A stretch of 64,000 nt of DNA from the NCBI GenBank assembly GCA_030745875.1, contig JASLNT010000003.1, forward strand, positions 50,972-114,971, read 5' to 3'. The notes below the pieces were generated by a model. The model saw nothing but the letters and a program-made list of their open reading frames with translations, made no database searches and was not told where the DNA came from. The DNA is from Phycisphaerae bacterium. GTDB taxonomy: Bacteria; Planctomycetota; Phycisphaerae; SM23-33. Below, one piece after another: positions 22,443 through 31,864 of the stretch (positions are counted from its first letter, which is position 1; each line of letters begins with the position of its first letter). A program made the translations under genes and the position numbers.

Positions 22443-24200
22443 CTATCGAATCAACCTCATCCTACCGACATCCGGGATAATCGGCAAGCCTGGAAGCATC
22501 GGCAGGCGGTATCCTGACGGCCAGTATACAAACATTGCTTTTCCAATCATATTGTACCGCGGGACCGTCCCTAGTTTGTACTGCGGTTTATTGTTGCTGT
22601 CGTAAAGTCTCAGCGACGGGGCGGCTTCTATCCATCCGCGTGAATCCAAACTCTGTGGGCTGTTGTCTCCCAATACGAAGAACTCATCGAGATCCGGATC
22701 CTCGCCTTTACTCTTCTTGTTCTTCTTGAGTGTGATGGGGTTATCTTTAACGCCCCATGCGCGGCGGCGGTCTATGGGCAGATCGTCGGCGTAATCGGTG
22801 AGGAATTTCTGGCTCTCGTGGTCGGACCTGCCGAGTTCAAAGTTCGTGTAGTAGACATCCCGCATAAGTTTCAGGTGTGCGATGTCCAGTCGTCCGCCAG
22901 AGGCCCCGATTCTGGCTGCGGGGACCGGCAGCGGAGCCTTGCGGGGCGTGTTAATCGCACGCGACAGTCGCTCCTTCAGATCCTTCAGGGCGACAGTGTA
23001 GTTCTTGTCTATTACTTTCCCGCCGTCGACCCATATTTTTACACTGTGGTCAACGTGAGCCAGTTCAACACTTCGCCCCACACCCGAGGCCATTTGTTGG
23101 GTTTTCGCCCGGGCCCACACTTCCCATCCGTCGGCGTCCGTGTCGGGTAATGTGGTTCCTGCGTTATCGGTCTGTTCGCGCGGCTTCCGAAAGACGGTGA
23201 CCCCGCCGTCGGTATCGAAAACGGCCCTGAAACTGAACCACATCCCCTTGAGCATGCACTCGGCGGCGGCCTTGTCCGGACCGGGTTTGATAACGAACGA
23301 AAGCTTCAGATCACCGCAGAGGTCGATGGTTGAATCGATATGCGTCCTGCGATGCTCGGAGTTGTACCCGTATCTCGGTATAAAGGCTTCACGCATTGAG
23401 CTTTTCGAGGCCCCGATAGCACGGACGCCCTTGAACGTCAGGTAGTTGTATTCGTCGGAACCCTTGAACGTGAAGGCCCTCCCGTCGTTCGTTTCCTCCC
23501 ACGAGTTATTCTGGGCTGTTCCGTTTGGCCCGGTCGGCTCCCATCGCCTGGGCTTATCGAGCCCCATGCCGTCTTCTTTCAGCTTGTTCATATCCGGACG
23601 GTAGTCATTATCGCAAACTATCTGCCACATCACCGCCTGAGCCCGGTCGGGCTTCCTGCGGATACCGGGTTCGGGCTTGGGTTTGGTCTCGTCGTCCTGA
23701 GCGGGAATCACGTATACGTCCCCGTGAACTATCTCGATCGTTTCGCCGGGGAGCCCTATGAGGCGTTTGATGTAGTTATTGGCGTTGCTCTGGGGGTTCC
23801 GGAACACCACCACGTCGAAGGGTCTTGGCTCGATGAATCGATACAGGTACTTCATCACCAGGACGCGATCGCCGCCGTTGATGTACGCCTTTGTCGTGTG
23901 AAAACGGTAGGTGCACGAGGGGCAACTGGCGCCTTTGGGAGACACCTTTTCGCGCCGTGGAACGCGAACATTGCTCTTGGCGGGCTGCCAACCGTAGGAA
24001 TACTCGTACCCGCAGGCCTGGCAGACAAGGTCGTAGTGTTCTCCCATAAGTCTGGGCGCCATCGAGCCGGTGGGTATCACGAACGCCTCCAGCATGAACG
24101 CTCGAAGCACAAACGCCAGGATAATAGCCACCCACACACTCTCCACAGTGTCTCGGATGATGCTCAATTCATGTTGTCGTTTCTGGACTGATCTCGCCAT
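22443..24200 (-). CDS. lepB: Signal peptidase I with zinc-ribbon and beta-sandwich insertions
   Basis: At 585 residues this is about twice the usual length of a type I signal peptidase, which cleaves Sec and Tat signal peptides at the outer face of the inner membrane. One membrane helix (about 18-40) is followed by catalytic Ser46 in IPTGSMAP and Lys117 in GGDRVLVMK. Between them lies an insert with CQAC and CPSC (Cys60/63/93/96), apparently a zinc ribbon. A large insertion (about 200-470) looks like a concanavalin-type beta-sandwich. Box E survives as FFVLGDNSPQSLDSRGW. GGGTGA upstream of the ATG is the ribosome-binding site. The insertions are probably lineage-specific and might position substrates. 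Confidence 0.9.
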   Translation of the reverse strand: MARSVQKRQHELSIIRDTVESVWVAIILAFVLRAFMLEAFVIPTGSMAPRLMGEHYDLVCQACGYEYSYGWQPAKSNVRVPRREKVSPKGASCPSCTYRFHTTKAYINGGDRVLVMKYLYRFIEPRPFDVVVFRNPQSNANNYIKRLIGLPGETIEIVHGDVYVIPAQDDETKPKPEPGIRRKPDRAQAVMWQIVCDNDYRPDMNKLKEDGMGLDKPRRWEPTGPNGTAQNNSWEETNDGRAFTFKGSDEYNYLTFKGVRAIGASKSSMREAFIPRYGYNSEHRRTHIDSTIDLCGDLKLSFVIKPGPDKAAAECMLKGMWFSFRAVFDTDGGVTVFRKPREQTDNAGTTLPDTDADGWEVWARAKTQQMASGVGRSVELAHVDHSVKIWVDGGKVIDKNYTVALKDLKERLSRAINTPRKAPLPVPAARIGASGGRLDIAHLKLMRDVYYTNFELGRSDHESQKFLTDYADDLPIDRRRAWGVKDNPITLKKNKKSKGEDPDLDEFFVLGDNSPQSLDSRGWIEAAPSLRLYDSNNKPQYKLGTVPRYNMIGKAMFVYWPSGYRLPMLPGLPIIPDVGRMRLIR

Positions 24201-24280
24201 AGGTCACCCAAAATATCGACATCCGGCCTCCAGGCCAAGACATTCCCCACTTTTTACGCAGATCGTCGCAGGAAAGATCG

Positions 24281-25027
24281 CTATTTCGCTTTATAATCCG
24301 GAGCCTTGACTTCGGTAAGCGGGATGATCCAGATGTTGCGGAATCGCACCGGGCTTCCATGGTCCTGCAGCATGATCGGACCGGGAGCCGGGCTTTCGGG
24401 AAATCCGGCGCCGGTCTTGCTCTTGACCACCACGTTATTGTGGATCACCACCCCGTTGTGAATCACCGTGATCCGGGCGTTTTCAATCTTCCGGGGCTTT
24501 TCGTCGGGATCCATCGCGAATCGCGGAGCGCGGAATATGATGTCGTAGCTCTGCCACACGCCCGGTTTGGCGCACATGTCGCGATCGGGCGGTTTCTGCT
24601 TGTAAAGTTCACCGCAGTTGCTCTTGCCGATCTTAGCGCCGTGCGAGTTCACGATCTGCACCTCGTAGCGCCTCAGCAGATAGATCCCGGAATTAACGCT
24701 CCCGTCGGCAGGTAGATTAAACTCGGCGTGCAGTTGAAAGTCGCCGAACAGCTTGCCGGTCTTTATGCCCTGTATTCGCGGACACTTGTGCCCTTTCAGC
24801 GGTGTTACTTCCATATACCCGTCAGCCAGTTTCCAGTGGGGCTTGTCTCCGTGACAGTTGACCCACTGGCCCAGCCCGGTCCCGTCAAACAGGACAGTCG
24901 CCCCATCCGGCGCGGTTGAGTATTTCTTACCGCTCTTACCATCGTTTCGGGCGGTGCTGACCGCGCCCCTAAGCCCCACGACGCCCAAACCCAGCAGCAG
25001 AACCGACAATGTCAAAATGCGTTTCAT
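24281..25027 (-). CDS. Secreted DUF1080 (3-keto-disaccharide hydrolase-like) protein
   Basis: This 248-residue protein has a signal peptide (MKRILTLSVLLLGLG onward). One DUF1080 domain follows, a concanavalin-like beta-sandwich: VLFDGTGLGQWVN, a FGDFQLHAEFNLP strand, SGIYLLRRYEVQI, and the closing IMLQDHGSPVRFRNIWI. DUF1080 proteins are abundant in planctomycetes; some members hydrolyse 3-keto-glycosides produced by exported oxidoreductases. The Gfo/Idh/MocA protein at 27581-29098 could supply such a substrate, but that pairing is inference. GGAG upstream of the ATG supports the start. Confidence 0.88.
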   Translation of the reverse strand: MKRILTLSVLLLGLGVVGLRGAVSTARNDGKSGKKYSTAPDGATVLFDGTGLGQWVNCHGDKPHWKLADGYMEVTPLKGHKCPRIQGIKTGKLFGDFQLHAEFNLPADGSVNSGIYLLRRYEVQIVNSHGAKIGKSNCGELYKQKPPDRDMCAKPGVWQSYDIIFRAPRFAMDPDEKPRKIENARITVIHNGVVIHNNVVVKSKTGAGFPESPAPGPIMLQDHGSPVRFRNIWIIPLTEVKAPDYKAK

Positions 25028-25297
25028 TTCACCAGTCTCCTGATATCAGTACAATTCACGATCACAAAATCGCCCCGCCGATCCGGCCGGTGCGAAAACA
25101 AGGTCGCCGCCAGAGACGAGCCTGTCAAGACCTGATCCAAAGTTGTCGGCGCGGATCATCAATTCCCGCCTCGCCGACACCGCACGCCGAAGCCAAAAAC
25201 TGCCTTGACTTCCCCCGCGGACCGGATAGATTCATTGCAACAGCCTGTGGTTGTCGCGGACCGCAGCCTATTCGGAAATCTCGATTAAGAGGAATAC

Positions 25298-26335
25298 ATG
25301 CGAATGTGTTTTAGAAGTGCGGCGGCGTTCTTCCTGGCGGCGACTGTTTCCCTGACCTTTCATGTCGCCACGCCAACTTGCCGCGGAGCCGACACGCCCC
25401 CCGCGGCGGAAGCGAAACCCAAAGTCGACCCGTCCACCTGGGCCAAAGTGTCGCCCGCACAGACCGCGGCGGCCAGGAAGCTCGGCGTCCCGGTCGCGTT
25501 CGAGAACTCCGTCGGGATGCGTTTCGTCCTGATCCCCCCGGGCGAGTTCATGATGGGCTCCAAAGACTCATCCGCCCAGGTGGCCTCAAACTGCGCCATG
25601 CCCAACGCGGCGCCCGGATGGTTCGTCGATGAACATCCGCGACACAAGGTTACGCTGACCAAGGCGTTCTACATGTCCATTCACGAAGTCACCAACGCCT
25701 CTTACGAAGCGCTGTTCGCCAAACCGAAGCCCAAGAAGCCCAAGAAACCCAGGAAGCCCAGCAAGGCGCCGGAAGCCCCGCCCGAGGTCAAGGTCCCCAA
25801 CGAACCGATTGTGAAGATATCCTTCAGCGTCGCCGAGAAGTTCTGCAAGACCCTCAGTGGAAAGGAAAAACGCACCTACGCCATGCCGACCGAAGCCCAA
25901 TGGGAGTATGCCTACCGTGCGGGCACGGAAACAGCTTTTTCTTTCGGACAGGCCGCATCGACCGACAAAGCCAACTACCACGGAAACTACATCTACGGAC
26001 CGGGCAAGAAGGGCAAGAATCGCGCCAAGCCCGTAGTTGTCGGGAGCCTGCCTCCCAACGCCTGGGGATTGTACGAAATGCACGGTAACCTCAGCGAGTG
26101 GTGCAGCGACAGCTACCAGAGATACACCGCCGAGCCCCAGACCGATCCGACCGGACCGGAGAAGAAAGAAAGACAGCGAGTATTGCGCGGGGGTTCCTGG
26201 CGCAGCTATCCGGGAGCCTGCCGATCGGCGTTCCGCCACGGAATGGACTCGAACACCTCGTCGGAAACTATCGGCTTTCGGGTGGTGTGCAGCCTGACAA
26301 CGGACCCTCCGGAAGAACCGAAAAAGAAGAAATAG
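25298..26335 (+). CDS. Exported formylglycine-generating-enzyme family (FGE-sulfatase) protein
   Basis: This 345-residue protein has a signal peptide and one FGE/SUMF1 domain. The domain starts at GMRFVLIPPGEFMMGS, passes YAMPTEAQWEYAYRAGT and YEMHGNLSEWCSD, and closes with RVLRGGSWRSYP and GFRVV. A lysine/proline linker (KPKKPKKPRKPSK, about residues 145-158) is inserted after the HEVTNASYEAL segment. True enzymes convert a sulfatase Cys to formylglycine; many exported planctomycete members lack the catalytic cysteine pair and act otherwise, and no sulfatase gene lies in this window. Activity is therefore left open. An AGAGGA ribosome-binding site precedes the ATG. Confidence 0.85.
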   Translation: MRMCFRSAAAFFLAATVSLTFHVATPTCRGADTPPAAEAKPKVDPSTWAKVSPAQTAAARKLGVPVAFENSVGMRFVLIPPGEFMMGSKDSSAQVASNCAMPNAAPGWFVDEHPRHKVTLTKAFYMSIHEVTNASYEALFAKPKPKKPKKPRKPSKAPEAPPEVKVPNEPIVKISFSVAEKFCKTLSGKEKRTYAMPTEAQWEYAYRAGTETAFSFGQAASTDKANYHGNYIYGPGKKGKNRAKPVVVGSLPPNAWGLYEMHGNLSEWCSDSYQRYTAEPQTDPTGPEKKERQRVLRGGSWRSYPGACRSAFRHGMDSNTSSETIGFRVVCSLTTDPPEEPKKKK

Positions 26336-26455
26336 ACGATCGGATAATCCAAAGGAGCCCGAGCGCGCCGAATGCAGGCGACGGATCGAAGGGCCCATAC
26401 GCCGCCCTCAACTCTTGTGGGAATCCGGGGGTGAACCGTCCGGGCCGGCGCCGTT

Positions 26456-27547
26456 CTATTTCGCCTGCCCTTTCAGCAGCTTGATCATGCCCTGGGCGAA
26501 GGCGCGACCCATGTCGCAGTAGATCTTGGGGCTGCCGAGGTAATGATACCCTTTGTCCGATCCGTGTTGGGCGAAGCGGTCTTTTATGGCCTGGGCCTGG
26601 GTTTTTGTCATCTTCCCGCTGGCCAGTCCGCGGCGGATCTTCTTGGTGTCCTCGTACATCTTCTCGATCTCGTAGTCCCAGAAGACGGTGGTGGATACGA
26701 AGTCGGCGTTGCCGTCGAATTCCTTGTTCTTCTTGAAGGCGGCTTGGGCTTTGCGGATGTCGAGTTTCTTCTGGTTGACGTAGCGGCCTTTGGGCCCGTC
26801 GCATCCGAATTCCCCCACGATAAACGGCATCTTGGGGACTTTGAATTCCTTGCGAACGTCCCGGATCAGGTTCTGCAGGTTCTTGTCGTAATTGGCGATG
26901 TACGTGTCGTTGTATTGCTCGTTCCAGCCCTGGAACCAGACGAAACCGGCGATCCGGAAGGTCTTGCCCTTCAACTCGGGGAACAGAGTGTCGCGGTTGA
27001 TCAGCGTGGCGCGCACTTCCTTGACCATTTCGCGATAGTAATGACCGTAGCGAGCCTTGATATCCGCCATGGCGGCTTTGGGATTGCGCTTCCTGGCGCT
27101 GTCCAGTTCCGCCTTCAGAGTCGCATCGTCAGGGTATCCGGAGCTGGGCGGCCGGAAATCGCGACCGAGAGTCTTTCCGCCCCAGGCTGTCTTGATCAGC
27201 AGGACCGGTGCGTCAACGTAATCGCCCAGCGTAAACCCGAAATCCAACTCCGGGCCGCAGCAACGGGGCGAACCGTAACCAACGGTGAGTTTTCCATGCC
27301 GATCGAGGAACTTGATCCAGACGTCGTCGCGTGTCTTCCACTTACCGGACCCGTCGGTGAACTTCTTGTATCGCTCCTTGTTGTCGCCCTTGAACGCCTG
27401 GTGCTCCATGACGCGTAGTCTGGCTTTGCCTTCCATGTTGGATTGCCCAGCCAGGATGAACACCTGTATCGGTTTGTCCGCCGCGGCGCAGGCGAACGAA
27501 CCAAGCAGCAATACAACCAAACCAAGCGTAATAATGTTTCTTTTCAT
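26456..27547 (-). CDS. Secreted SASA-domain carbohydrate esterase
   Basis: This 363-residue protein carries a signal peptide (to about ACAAADK) and a SASA/DUF303 SGNH-type esterase domain. The nucleophile serine sits in FILAGQSNMEG, the oxyanion block is LLIKTAWGGK, a conserved WFQGWNEQY follows, and the C-terminal catalytic histidine is probably in YHYLGS. Family members remove acetyl groups from sialic acid or plant polysaccharides. An insertion of about 50 residues after the GQSNMEG block (HQAFKGDNKERYKKF and onward) occurs in planctomycete versions. It begins 34 bp after the Gfo/Idh/MocA gene and is probably cotranscribed with it. Confidence 0.88.
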   Translation of the reverse strand: MKRNIITLGLVVLLLGSFACAAADKPIQVFILAGQSNMEGKARLRVMEHQAFKGDNKERYKKFTDGSGKWKTRDDVWIKFLDRHGKLTVGYGSPRCCGPELDFGFTLGDYVDAPVLLIKTAWGGKTLGRDFRPPSSGYPDDATLKAELDSARKRNPKAAMADIKARYGHYYREMVKEVRATLINRDTLFPELKGKTFRIAGFVWFQGWNEQYNDTYIANYDKNLQNLIRDVRKEFKVPKMPFIVGEFGCDGPKGRYVNQKKLDIRKAQAAFKKNKEFDGNADFVSTTVFWDYEIEKMYEDTKKIRRGLASGKMTKTQAQAIKDRFAQHGSDKGYHYLGSPKIYCDMGRAFAQGMIKLLKGQAK

Positions 27548-27580
27548 GTCCTGCTCCCTTTCCGTTGCAACTCGCCGGCG

Positions 27581-29098
27581 CTACACTTTTTCCCGGATTA
27601 CGAACGGTTTGCGGTATTTGCGTTTCACCAGGGCGTTGGCTTCTTTGGCGAACGGACCGGTGAATTGCTCCTTGTCGGAGTCCATCGTCAGTTTTGGTCC
27701 CAGCGTCAAGCCGGCGGTCTTCAGTTCGACCCCGTTGGCCGACAGATGCTGTCGCGTCCGTTCGATCGCATTGAGCACCTGGGCGTCCTTCTTGATCACA
27801 TCATTGACCTGCTCCAGGCTCGCCGCCTTACCGACTCGGTACGAGATATTGCCCATGTGGCACAATGACGTCGACAAGTGCCCGTTTAGCATAGTGGTTT
27901 TCAGATCCGACTGCTTTCCGCTCCTGAGCGCCTTGATGAAATTCTGCTTGGCGTTGGGTCCCCTGCCGGTGAAAGTCTTCACCGCCTTGCCTTTGCGATC
28001 GAACACAGTAAGCTTGCCCAAGTCCACAAAACCGTTTTCGCAGACCACGATCTCGCCGTTGTTCGGCGAACCGCTGTTGTGGCCGCGGAAAAGTTTCACG
28101 CCATTGCACGACAAGGCGTTGTACGGGTCCATCAGTTTCGAACCGCTCTTGCGAGGCAGGCCGCGCACCTCAAACAGAATCGGAGCTGAAGCGTACCCGA
28201 AGACCGTAATCTGCGTGTTGGGCGTCTGTCCGTCATCGTCGTATCCGTACCGCCCTCCGAAGCTGATCACGCTTTGGGGCAGTCCTTTTTCGCCTATCGC
28301 CCAGCGGCAGGCGTCGAGATGGTGCGGACCGTTGTTCCCGATCTCACCGTTTCCCGTGTCCCACTGCCAGTGCCAATCGTAATGCAGTTTTTTCCGAGGC
28401 AACGGGCCTTTGGGCGCCGGTCCGCACCAGAGATCGTAATCCACCGAAGCCGGAATCCCCCCGCCTCCGGCGCCAACCTTGCCCATACTGCCCCGCCGCT
28501 TATAGACCCAACTGTGGACCAGCAGGATCTTGCCCAACTCACCGCTTTGGATGTAGTCAACCGCGCGCCCCAGAGCAACGCTGGAGCGTTTGTCGAGATC
28601 GGCCTGGACCATGCGGTCGTATTTGGCGGCGGCTTCGACCATTTTGCGGCCTTCCCAGATATTGTGTGAGACGGGTTTCTCCACGCAAACGTGCTTTCCG
28701 GCTTGGCAGGCCCATACGGTTGACAGCGCATGCCAGTGGTTCGGGGTGGCTCCGGAGATCGCGTCGATATCCTTTTCCAGCAGGAGTTTACGGATATCAG
28801 TGAATATGCGAACGTTGGGTGAGGCTTTTCCGACGCGTTTGACGCTCCTGGCTAGAACGTCCCTGTCGGGGTCGCACAGGGCGACAACCCGCACACCGGG
28901 CATTGCCAGGTACTTGTTGAGGTGATCGCCTGTCCCGTGCGCGTTCAGACCGACAACGGCGATGCGAATATCGTCGTTGGCTCCGATGGGTTTGGCCCAT
29001 ACCGGTCCGGACATACCGGCGAGCATGCCTGCAGCGACCGATCCGGCGGTGCGTTTCAAGAATCGTCGTCGACTTGTTCGTCTGGAAGGTGTTGTCAT
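27581..29098 (-). CDS. Tat-exported Gfo/Idh/MocA family oxidoreductase with intact EKP motif
   Basis: This 505-residue protein starts with a twin-arginine signal (TSRRRFLKRTAGSVAAG). The Rossmann domain follows (IRIAVVGLNAHGTGDH, about residue 45), with the catalytic-type triplet EKP in HVCVEKPVSH. A long C-terminal substrate domain includes DYDLWCGPAPKGPLPRKKLHYDWHW and NGPHHLDACRWA, which place it in the planctomycete-type secreted oxidoreductase subfamily. It differs from the tandem pair at 2.1-4.6 kb, which lacks EKP. AGGAG 6 nt before the ATG supports start 29098. Its operon partner is the esterase at 26456-27547. Confidence 0.9.
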   Translation of the reverse strand: MTTPSRRTSRRRFLKRTAGSVAAGMLAGMSGPVWAKPIGANDDIRIAVVGLNAHGTGDHLNKYLAMPGVRVVALCDPDRDVLARSVKRVGKASPNVRIFTDIRKLLLEKDIDAISGATPNHWHALSTVWACQAGKHVCVEKPVSHNIWEGRKMVEAAAKYDRMVQADLDKRSSVALGRAVDYIQSGELGKILLVHSWVYKRRGSMGKVGAGGGGIPASVDYDLWCGPAPKGPLPRKKLHYDWHWQWDTGNGEIGNNGPHHLDACRWAIGEKGLPQSVISFGGRYGYDDDGQTPNTQITVFGYASAPILFEVRGLPRKSGSKLMDPYNALSCNGVKLFRGHNSGSPNNGEIVVCENGFVDLGKLTVFDRKGKAVKTFTGRGPNAKQNFIKALRSGKQSDLKTTMLNGHLSTSLCHMGNISYRVGKAASLEQVNDVIKKDAQVLNAIERTRQHLSANGVELKTAGLTLGPKLTMDSDKEQFTGPFAKEANALVKRKYRKPFVIREKV

Positions 29099-29269
29099 GG
29101 TCGTCTCCTGTCGAATGCGGATGATCGGAGCTTGACCATACAGGCCCGACCAACGCGCGTCAACCGATCTGGAGGGCTCGGAGCATTTGATGCTTGCATC
29201 CGCAGGCGGGTCGGGGTAAAAAGTTGGGCCTAGAGTCAAACAATTAGACATGACCAGGGAACACTTGCT

Positions 29270-30367
29270 ATGAAAGTAATCGCCCAGACCGCCGCTCTGC
29301 AGGAAGCATTGAATCTAGCCGGAGGCATCGTAGCTACTCGCACTCCAAAACCCATTCTCCAGTGCATCAAGCTGGTGGCCGAGGACGATACGCTTACGCT
29401 GCTTGCAACCGATCTTGAATCCGGAGCGCGGCGCCAGGTGACCGCCGTTCAGGTCGAAGAGCCCGGTCAGGCGCTCCTTCCGGCCGATCGTTTGGGCGGT
29501 ATCGTCCGCGAGTGCAACGAAGAGAGCATTACGATAGAGACCGACAAGGACACCTGCCATATTCGCGCCGCGGGCAGTCACTTTAAGATCTTCGGATACG
29601 ATCCGGGCGAATATCCCGCAATAGCCGAATTCGAAGGCGACGGTGATTTCGCAATCGGAACCGACCAGATTTCCTCGATGATCGGAAAGACCCTTTTCGC
29701 CACCGCCAAGGCGCACAGCCACTATGCGATTTCGGGCGTATTGTGGGAGGCCTCGGGCAAGAATTTGCAGATGGTGGCTACAGACGGTCATCGTTTGGCG
29801 ATGGTCAAGGGCACGCTGGACAAACCCGCGGGCAAGGATGTAACAGCAGTCGTACCGGCCAAGTTGATGGGCCTGATCCAGCGCCTCGCCGGCGAAGGCG
29901 CCCAGAGCCTTGACGTTCGGATCGACGAAAACCAGATACTGGTTCGAACACCCAATGTTGTGCTGGTAAGTTCGCTGGTGCAGGGGAACTTCCCGAAATA
30001 TTCCGACGTTATCCCGACCGAGACGGGAAACCGTGCGACGATAAACGCCCAGGAATTCCAGCATCGCGTCAGGCAGGCGGCGTTGCTGACGAACGAAGAG
30101 TCTCGCGGTGTGCGGATAGCTTTCGAGGCTGACAAGATCGTGCTGTCCAGCCGCGCCCCCGAGGCCGGTGAGGCCGAAGTAACCTGCGCGGCGAAATACG
30201 ACGGACAGGACATGGCGATTGGTTTCAATCCCGCGTTTCTGATCGACGCGATGCGGATTATAGACGCCGACGAAATATCGTTTGAAATGAACGCGTCGAA
30301 CAAACCGGCGGTCATAAAGACCGGGTCGGATTTCCTCTACGTGATAATGCCCGTGAGTCTGGAATAG
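29270..30367 (+). CDS. dnaN: DNA polymerase III beta subunit (sliding clamp)
   Basis: The 365-residue clamp has three tandem repeats, as usual for the family. Recognisable segments include the N-terminal ALQEALNLAGGIVATRTPKP, LLPADRLGGIVRE, the central MVATDGHRLAMV, and the C-terminal FNPAFLIDAMR followed by VIMPVSLE. It forms the ring that tethers replicative polymerase to DNA. dnaA and recF are not adjacent; instead a DciA-like gene follows in the same direction, echoing the classical dnaN-recF-DUF721 order. AGGGAA upstream is a modest ribosome-binding site. Confidence 0.97.
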   Translation: MKVIAQTAALQEALNLAGGIVATRTPKPILQCIKLVAEDDTLTLLATDLESGARRQVTAVQVEEPGQALLPADRLGGIVRECNEESITIETDKDTCHIRAAGSHFKIFGYDPGEYPAIAEFEGDGDFAIGTDQISSMIGKTLFATAKAHSHYAISGVLWEASGKNLQMVATDGHRLAMVKGTLDKPAGKDVTAVVPAKLMGLIQRLAGEGAQSLDVRIDENQILVRTPNVVLVSSLVQGNFPKYSDVIPTETGNRATINAQEFQHRVRQAALLTNEESRGVRIAFEADKIVLSSRAPEAGEAEVTCAAKYDGQDMAIGFNPAFLIDAMRIIDADEISFEMNASNKPAVIKTGSDFLYVIMPVSLE

Positions 30368-30553
30368 TCTTCGCCCCGGGCGGCGCCGAGGGCCCCTGAG
30401 CAAGGGACCGGGTCCATACGGGACGAATTGTTTTTTTCTTTCGTTTTTTTCAAGCATTCTCTTTTACTTGGGCGATGCAAATGATAGGCTTCGGTTCGAC
30501 ATCGAGTCTGTCGCTGATAATTAGACAACAAGCACGTATTGAGAGAACAGGTC

Positions 30554-30937
30554 ATGGATGACTCGCAACTGCGAACGCTCTGGCTGCAGAGGCAGCCTAA
30601 CGACCGCATCTCGCATCTCGCCGGCCCGATGGCTGTCCTCATGAAGCACACGTTGGGTAAGAAGGTCCGCCAACTCAGCAAGCTAGCCGTTATCTGGGAC
30701 GACGTGCTCCCGGTAACCATCCGCGAGCATACCGCCCTGGACAGCTTCCAGCGAGGAGTGCTGACGGTGCTGGTGGACTCCTCATCCCATCGCTATCAAC
30801 TGCAATCGCTGCTTACGGCCGGACTGATGAAGGAAATACGAACGCGCTTCTCCGGACCGCTGAACAAGATCCGCCTCATTCCAGGTCAGTTCAGTTCGAT
30901 TGACCTGGTGACCGGTGCGAGGCGATACGACGTCTGA
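30554..30937 (+). CDS. DUF721 / DciA-like protein
   Basis: A 127-residue protein with a DUF721-type domain (about 25-110): LGKKVRQLSKLAVIWDDVLP, then LTVLVDSSSHRYQLQ and a LLTAGLMKEIRTRF helix. DciA proteins help load the replicative DnaB helicase in bacteria that lack DnaC. Location after dnaN supports a replication role. An upstream TTG at 30539 in the same frame is an alternative start. The next gene follows by 30 bp. Confidence 0.7.
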   Translation: MDDSQLRTLWLQRQPNDRISHLAGPMAVLMKHTLGKKVRQLSKLAVIWDDVLPVTIREHTALDSFQRGVLTVLVDSSSHRYQLQSLLTAGLMKEIRTRFSGPLNKIRLIPGQFSSIDLVTGARRYDV

Positions 30938-30967
30938 CCCGCCGAATTATGCTGAGGTAGTCTCTAT

Positions 30968-31840
30968 ATGGCCGTTACTACAGCCTGTATCACCGGAGGG
31001 GAGCTTCATCGTCAGTGGTCCGAAGGCAGCATCCGCGGTGAACTCCTGGGCCCGCAGAACACGCCTTTCGGATCGAGCGGGGATCTGTTCCTGGCCGACG
31101 CCGAAGACCAGCGGTATTACCTGCTGGCGCGATACGGTACGGGCATGGACAAAACCGCGCCCTGCCGCGTAAACCACCGGGCGAACATATACGCCCTAAA
31201 GGATCTCGGCGTGCAGACGGTTCTGGCGTGGGGATCGGGGGCGGCTATTACGCATTCGATGGCGGTCGGAGACATCGTTATCATAAGCGATGTGGTGGAT
31301 CGCACGTATCGGCGGAACTCCACATTCTTCGAAGATTCGCCTCTGGGGTTCCTGAGGCAGTTCCCGGTGTTTTGCCCGACCTTGCAGCGAATTGTCGGGG
31401 AAGTTCTCCACGGAATGCGGTTGATATACCACGGTGCGGGAACGGCGGTGATTACTGAAGGCCCGCGTATGGAAACTCCCGCCGAAGTGCGGGCGTTGGC
31501 GTCGATGGGAGCTGAAATCGTAACTCACACTTTCGCACCGGAGATGTTCCTGGCCAGGGAGCTGGAGATGTGCTATGCGGGCTTGTGTTACGTGCTCGAC
31601 TACGCCGAAGCCGGTTCAAGACAACCGCCGTTGGGAGGGGCGCTTTTTGAGTCGATGGAGTCCCAGACCGGTCCGGATCGTTTGGCTGGAGTGGTCGGGT
31701 CGCTCGGGCAAATAGTAGCCAACGTCGCAGCGGCGGCCGGAGAGATAGCAACCGCATGCCAATGCACCCAAATCCAAAGCCAACACATCGAACAGTACGG
31801 ACTACCGGACGATTGGCGCCAATGGTTCTCGCGAGATTAA
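30968..31840 (+). CDS. MTAP/PNP-family nucleoside phosphorylase
   Basis: This 290-residue protein belongs to the MTAP-type purine nucleoside phosphorylases. It has VNHRANIYALKDLGVQTVLAWGSG in the position of the family's NYRANI motif, ITHSMAVGDIVIISD, and EGPRMETPAEVRALASMGA, which matches the EGPRFET substrate motif. HTFAPEMFLARELEMCYAG replaces the usual MTxxPE(V/A)xLAREx segment. These enzymes cleave methylthioadenosine or purine nucleosides with phosphate. The N-terminus (residues 1-40) is divergent, so the exact substrate is uncertain. It probably shares a transcript with dnaN and the DciA-like gene. Confidence 0.82.
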   Translation: MAVTTACITGGELHRQWSEGSIRGELLGPQNTPFGSSGDLFLADAEDQRYYLLARYGTGMDKTAPCRVNHRANIYALKDLGVQTVLAWGSGAAITHSMAVGDIVIISDVVDRTYRRNSTFFEDSPLGFLRQFPVFCPTLQRIVGEVLHGMRLIYHGAGTAVITEGPRMETPAEVRALASMGAEIVTHTFAPEMFLARELEMCYAGLCYVLDYAEAGSRQPPLGGALFESMESQTGPDRLAGVVGSLGQIVANVAAAAGEIATACQCTQIQSQHIEQYGLPDDWRQWFSRD

Positions 31841-31864
31841 TCTTCTCTGAAACCCGAGCAGGGC

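Noticed and set aside
25298..26335. Assignment as an active sulfatase-maturing enzyme
   Set aside because: No sulfatase gene is nearby and the catalytic cysteine pair cannot be placed with confidence, so only the family is stated.
29315..30457. A 380-codon minus-strand frame opposite dnaN
   Set aside because: dnaN is unambiguous on the plus strand; the antisense frame has no recognisable features.
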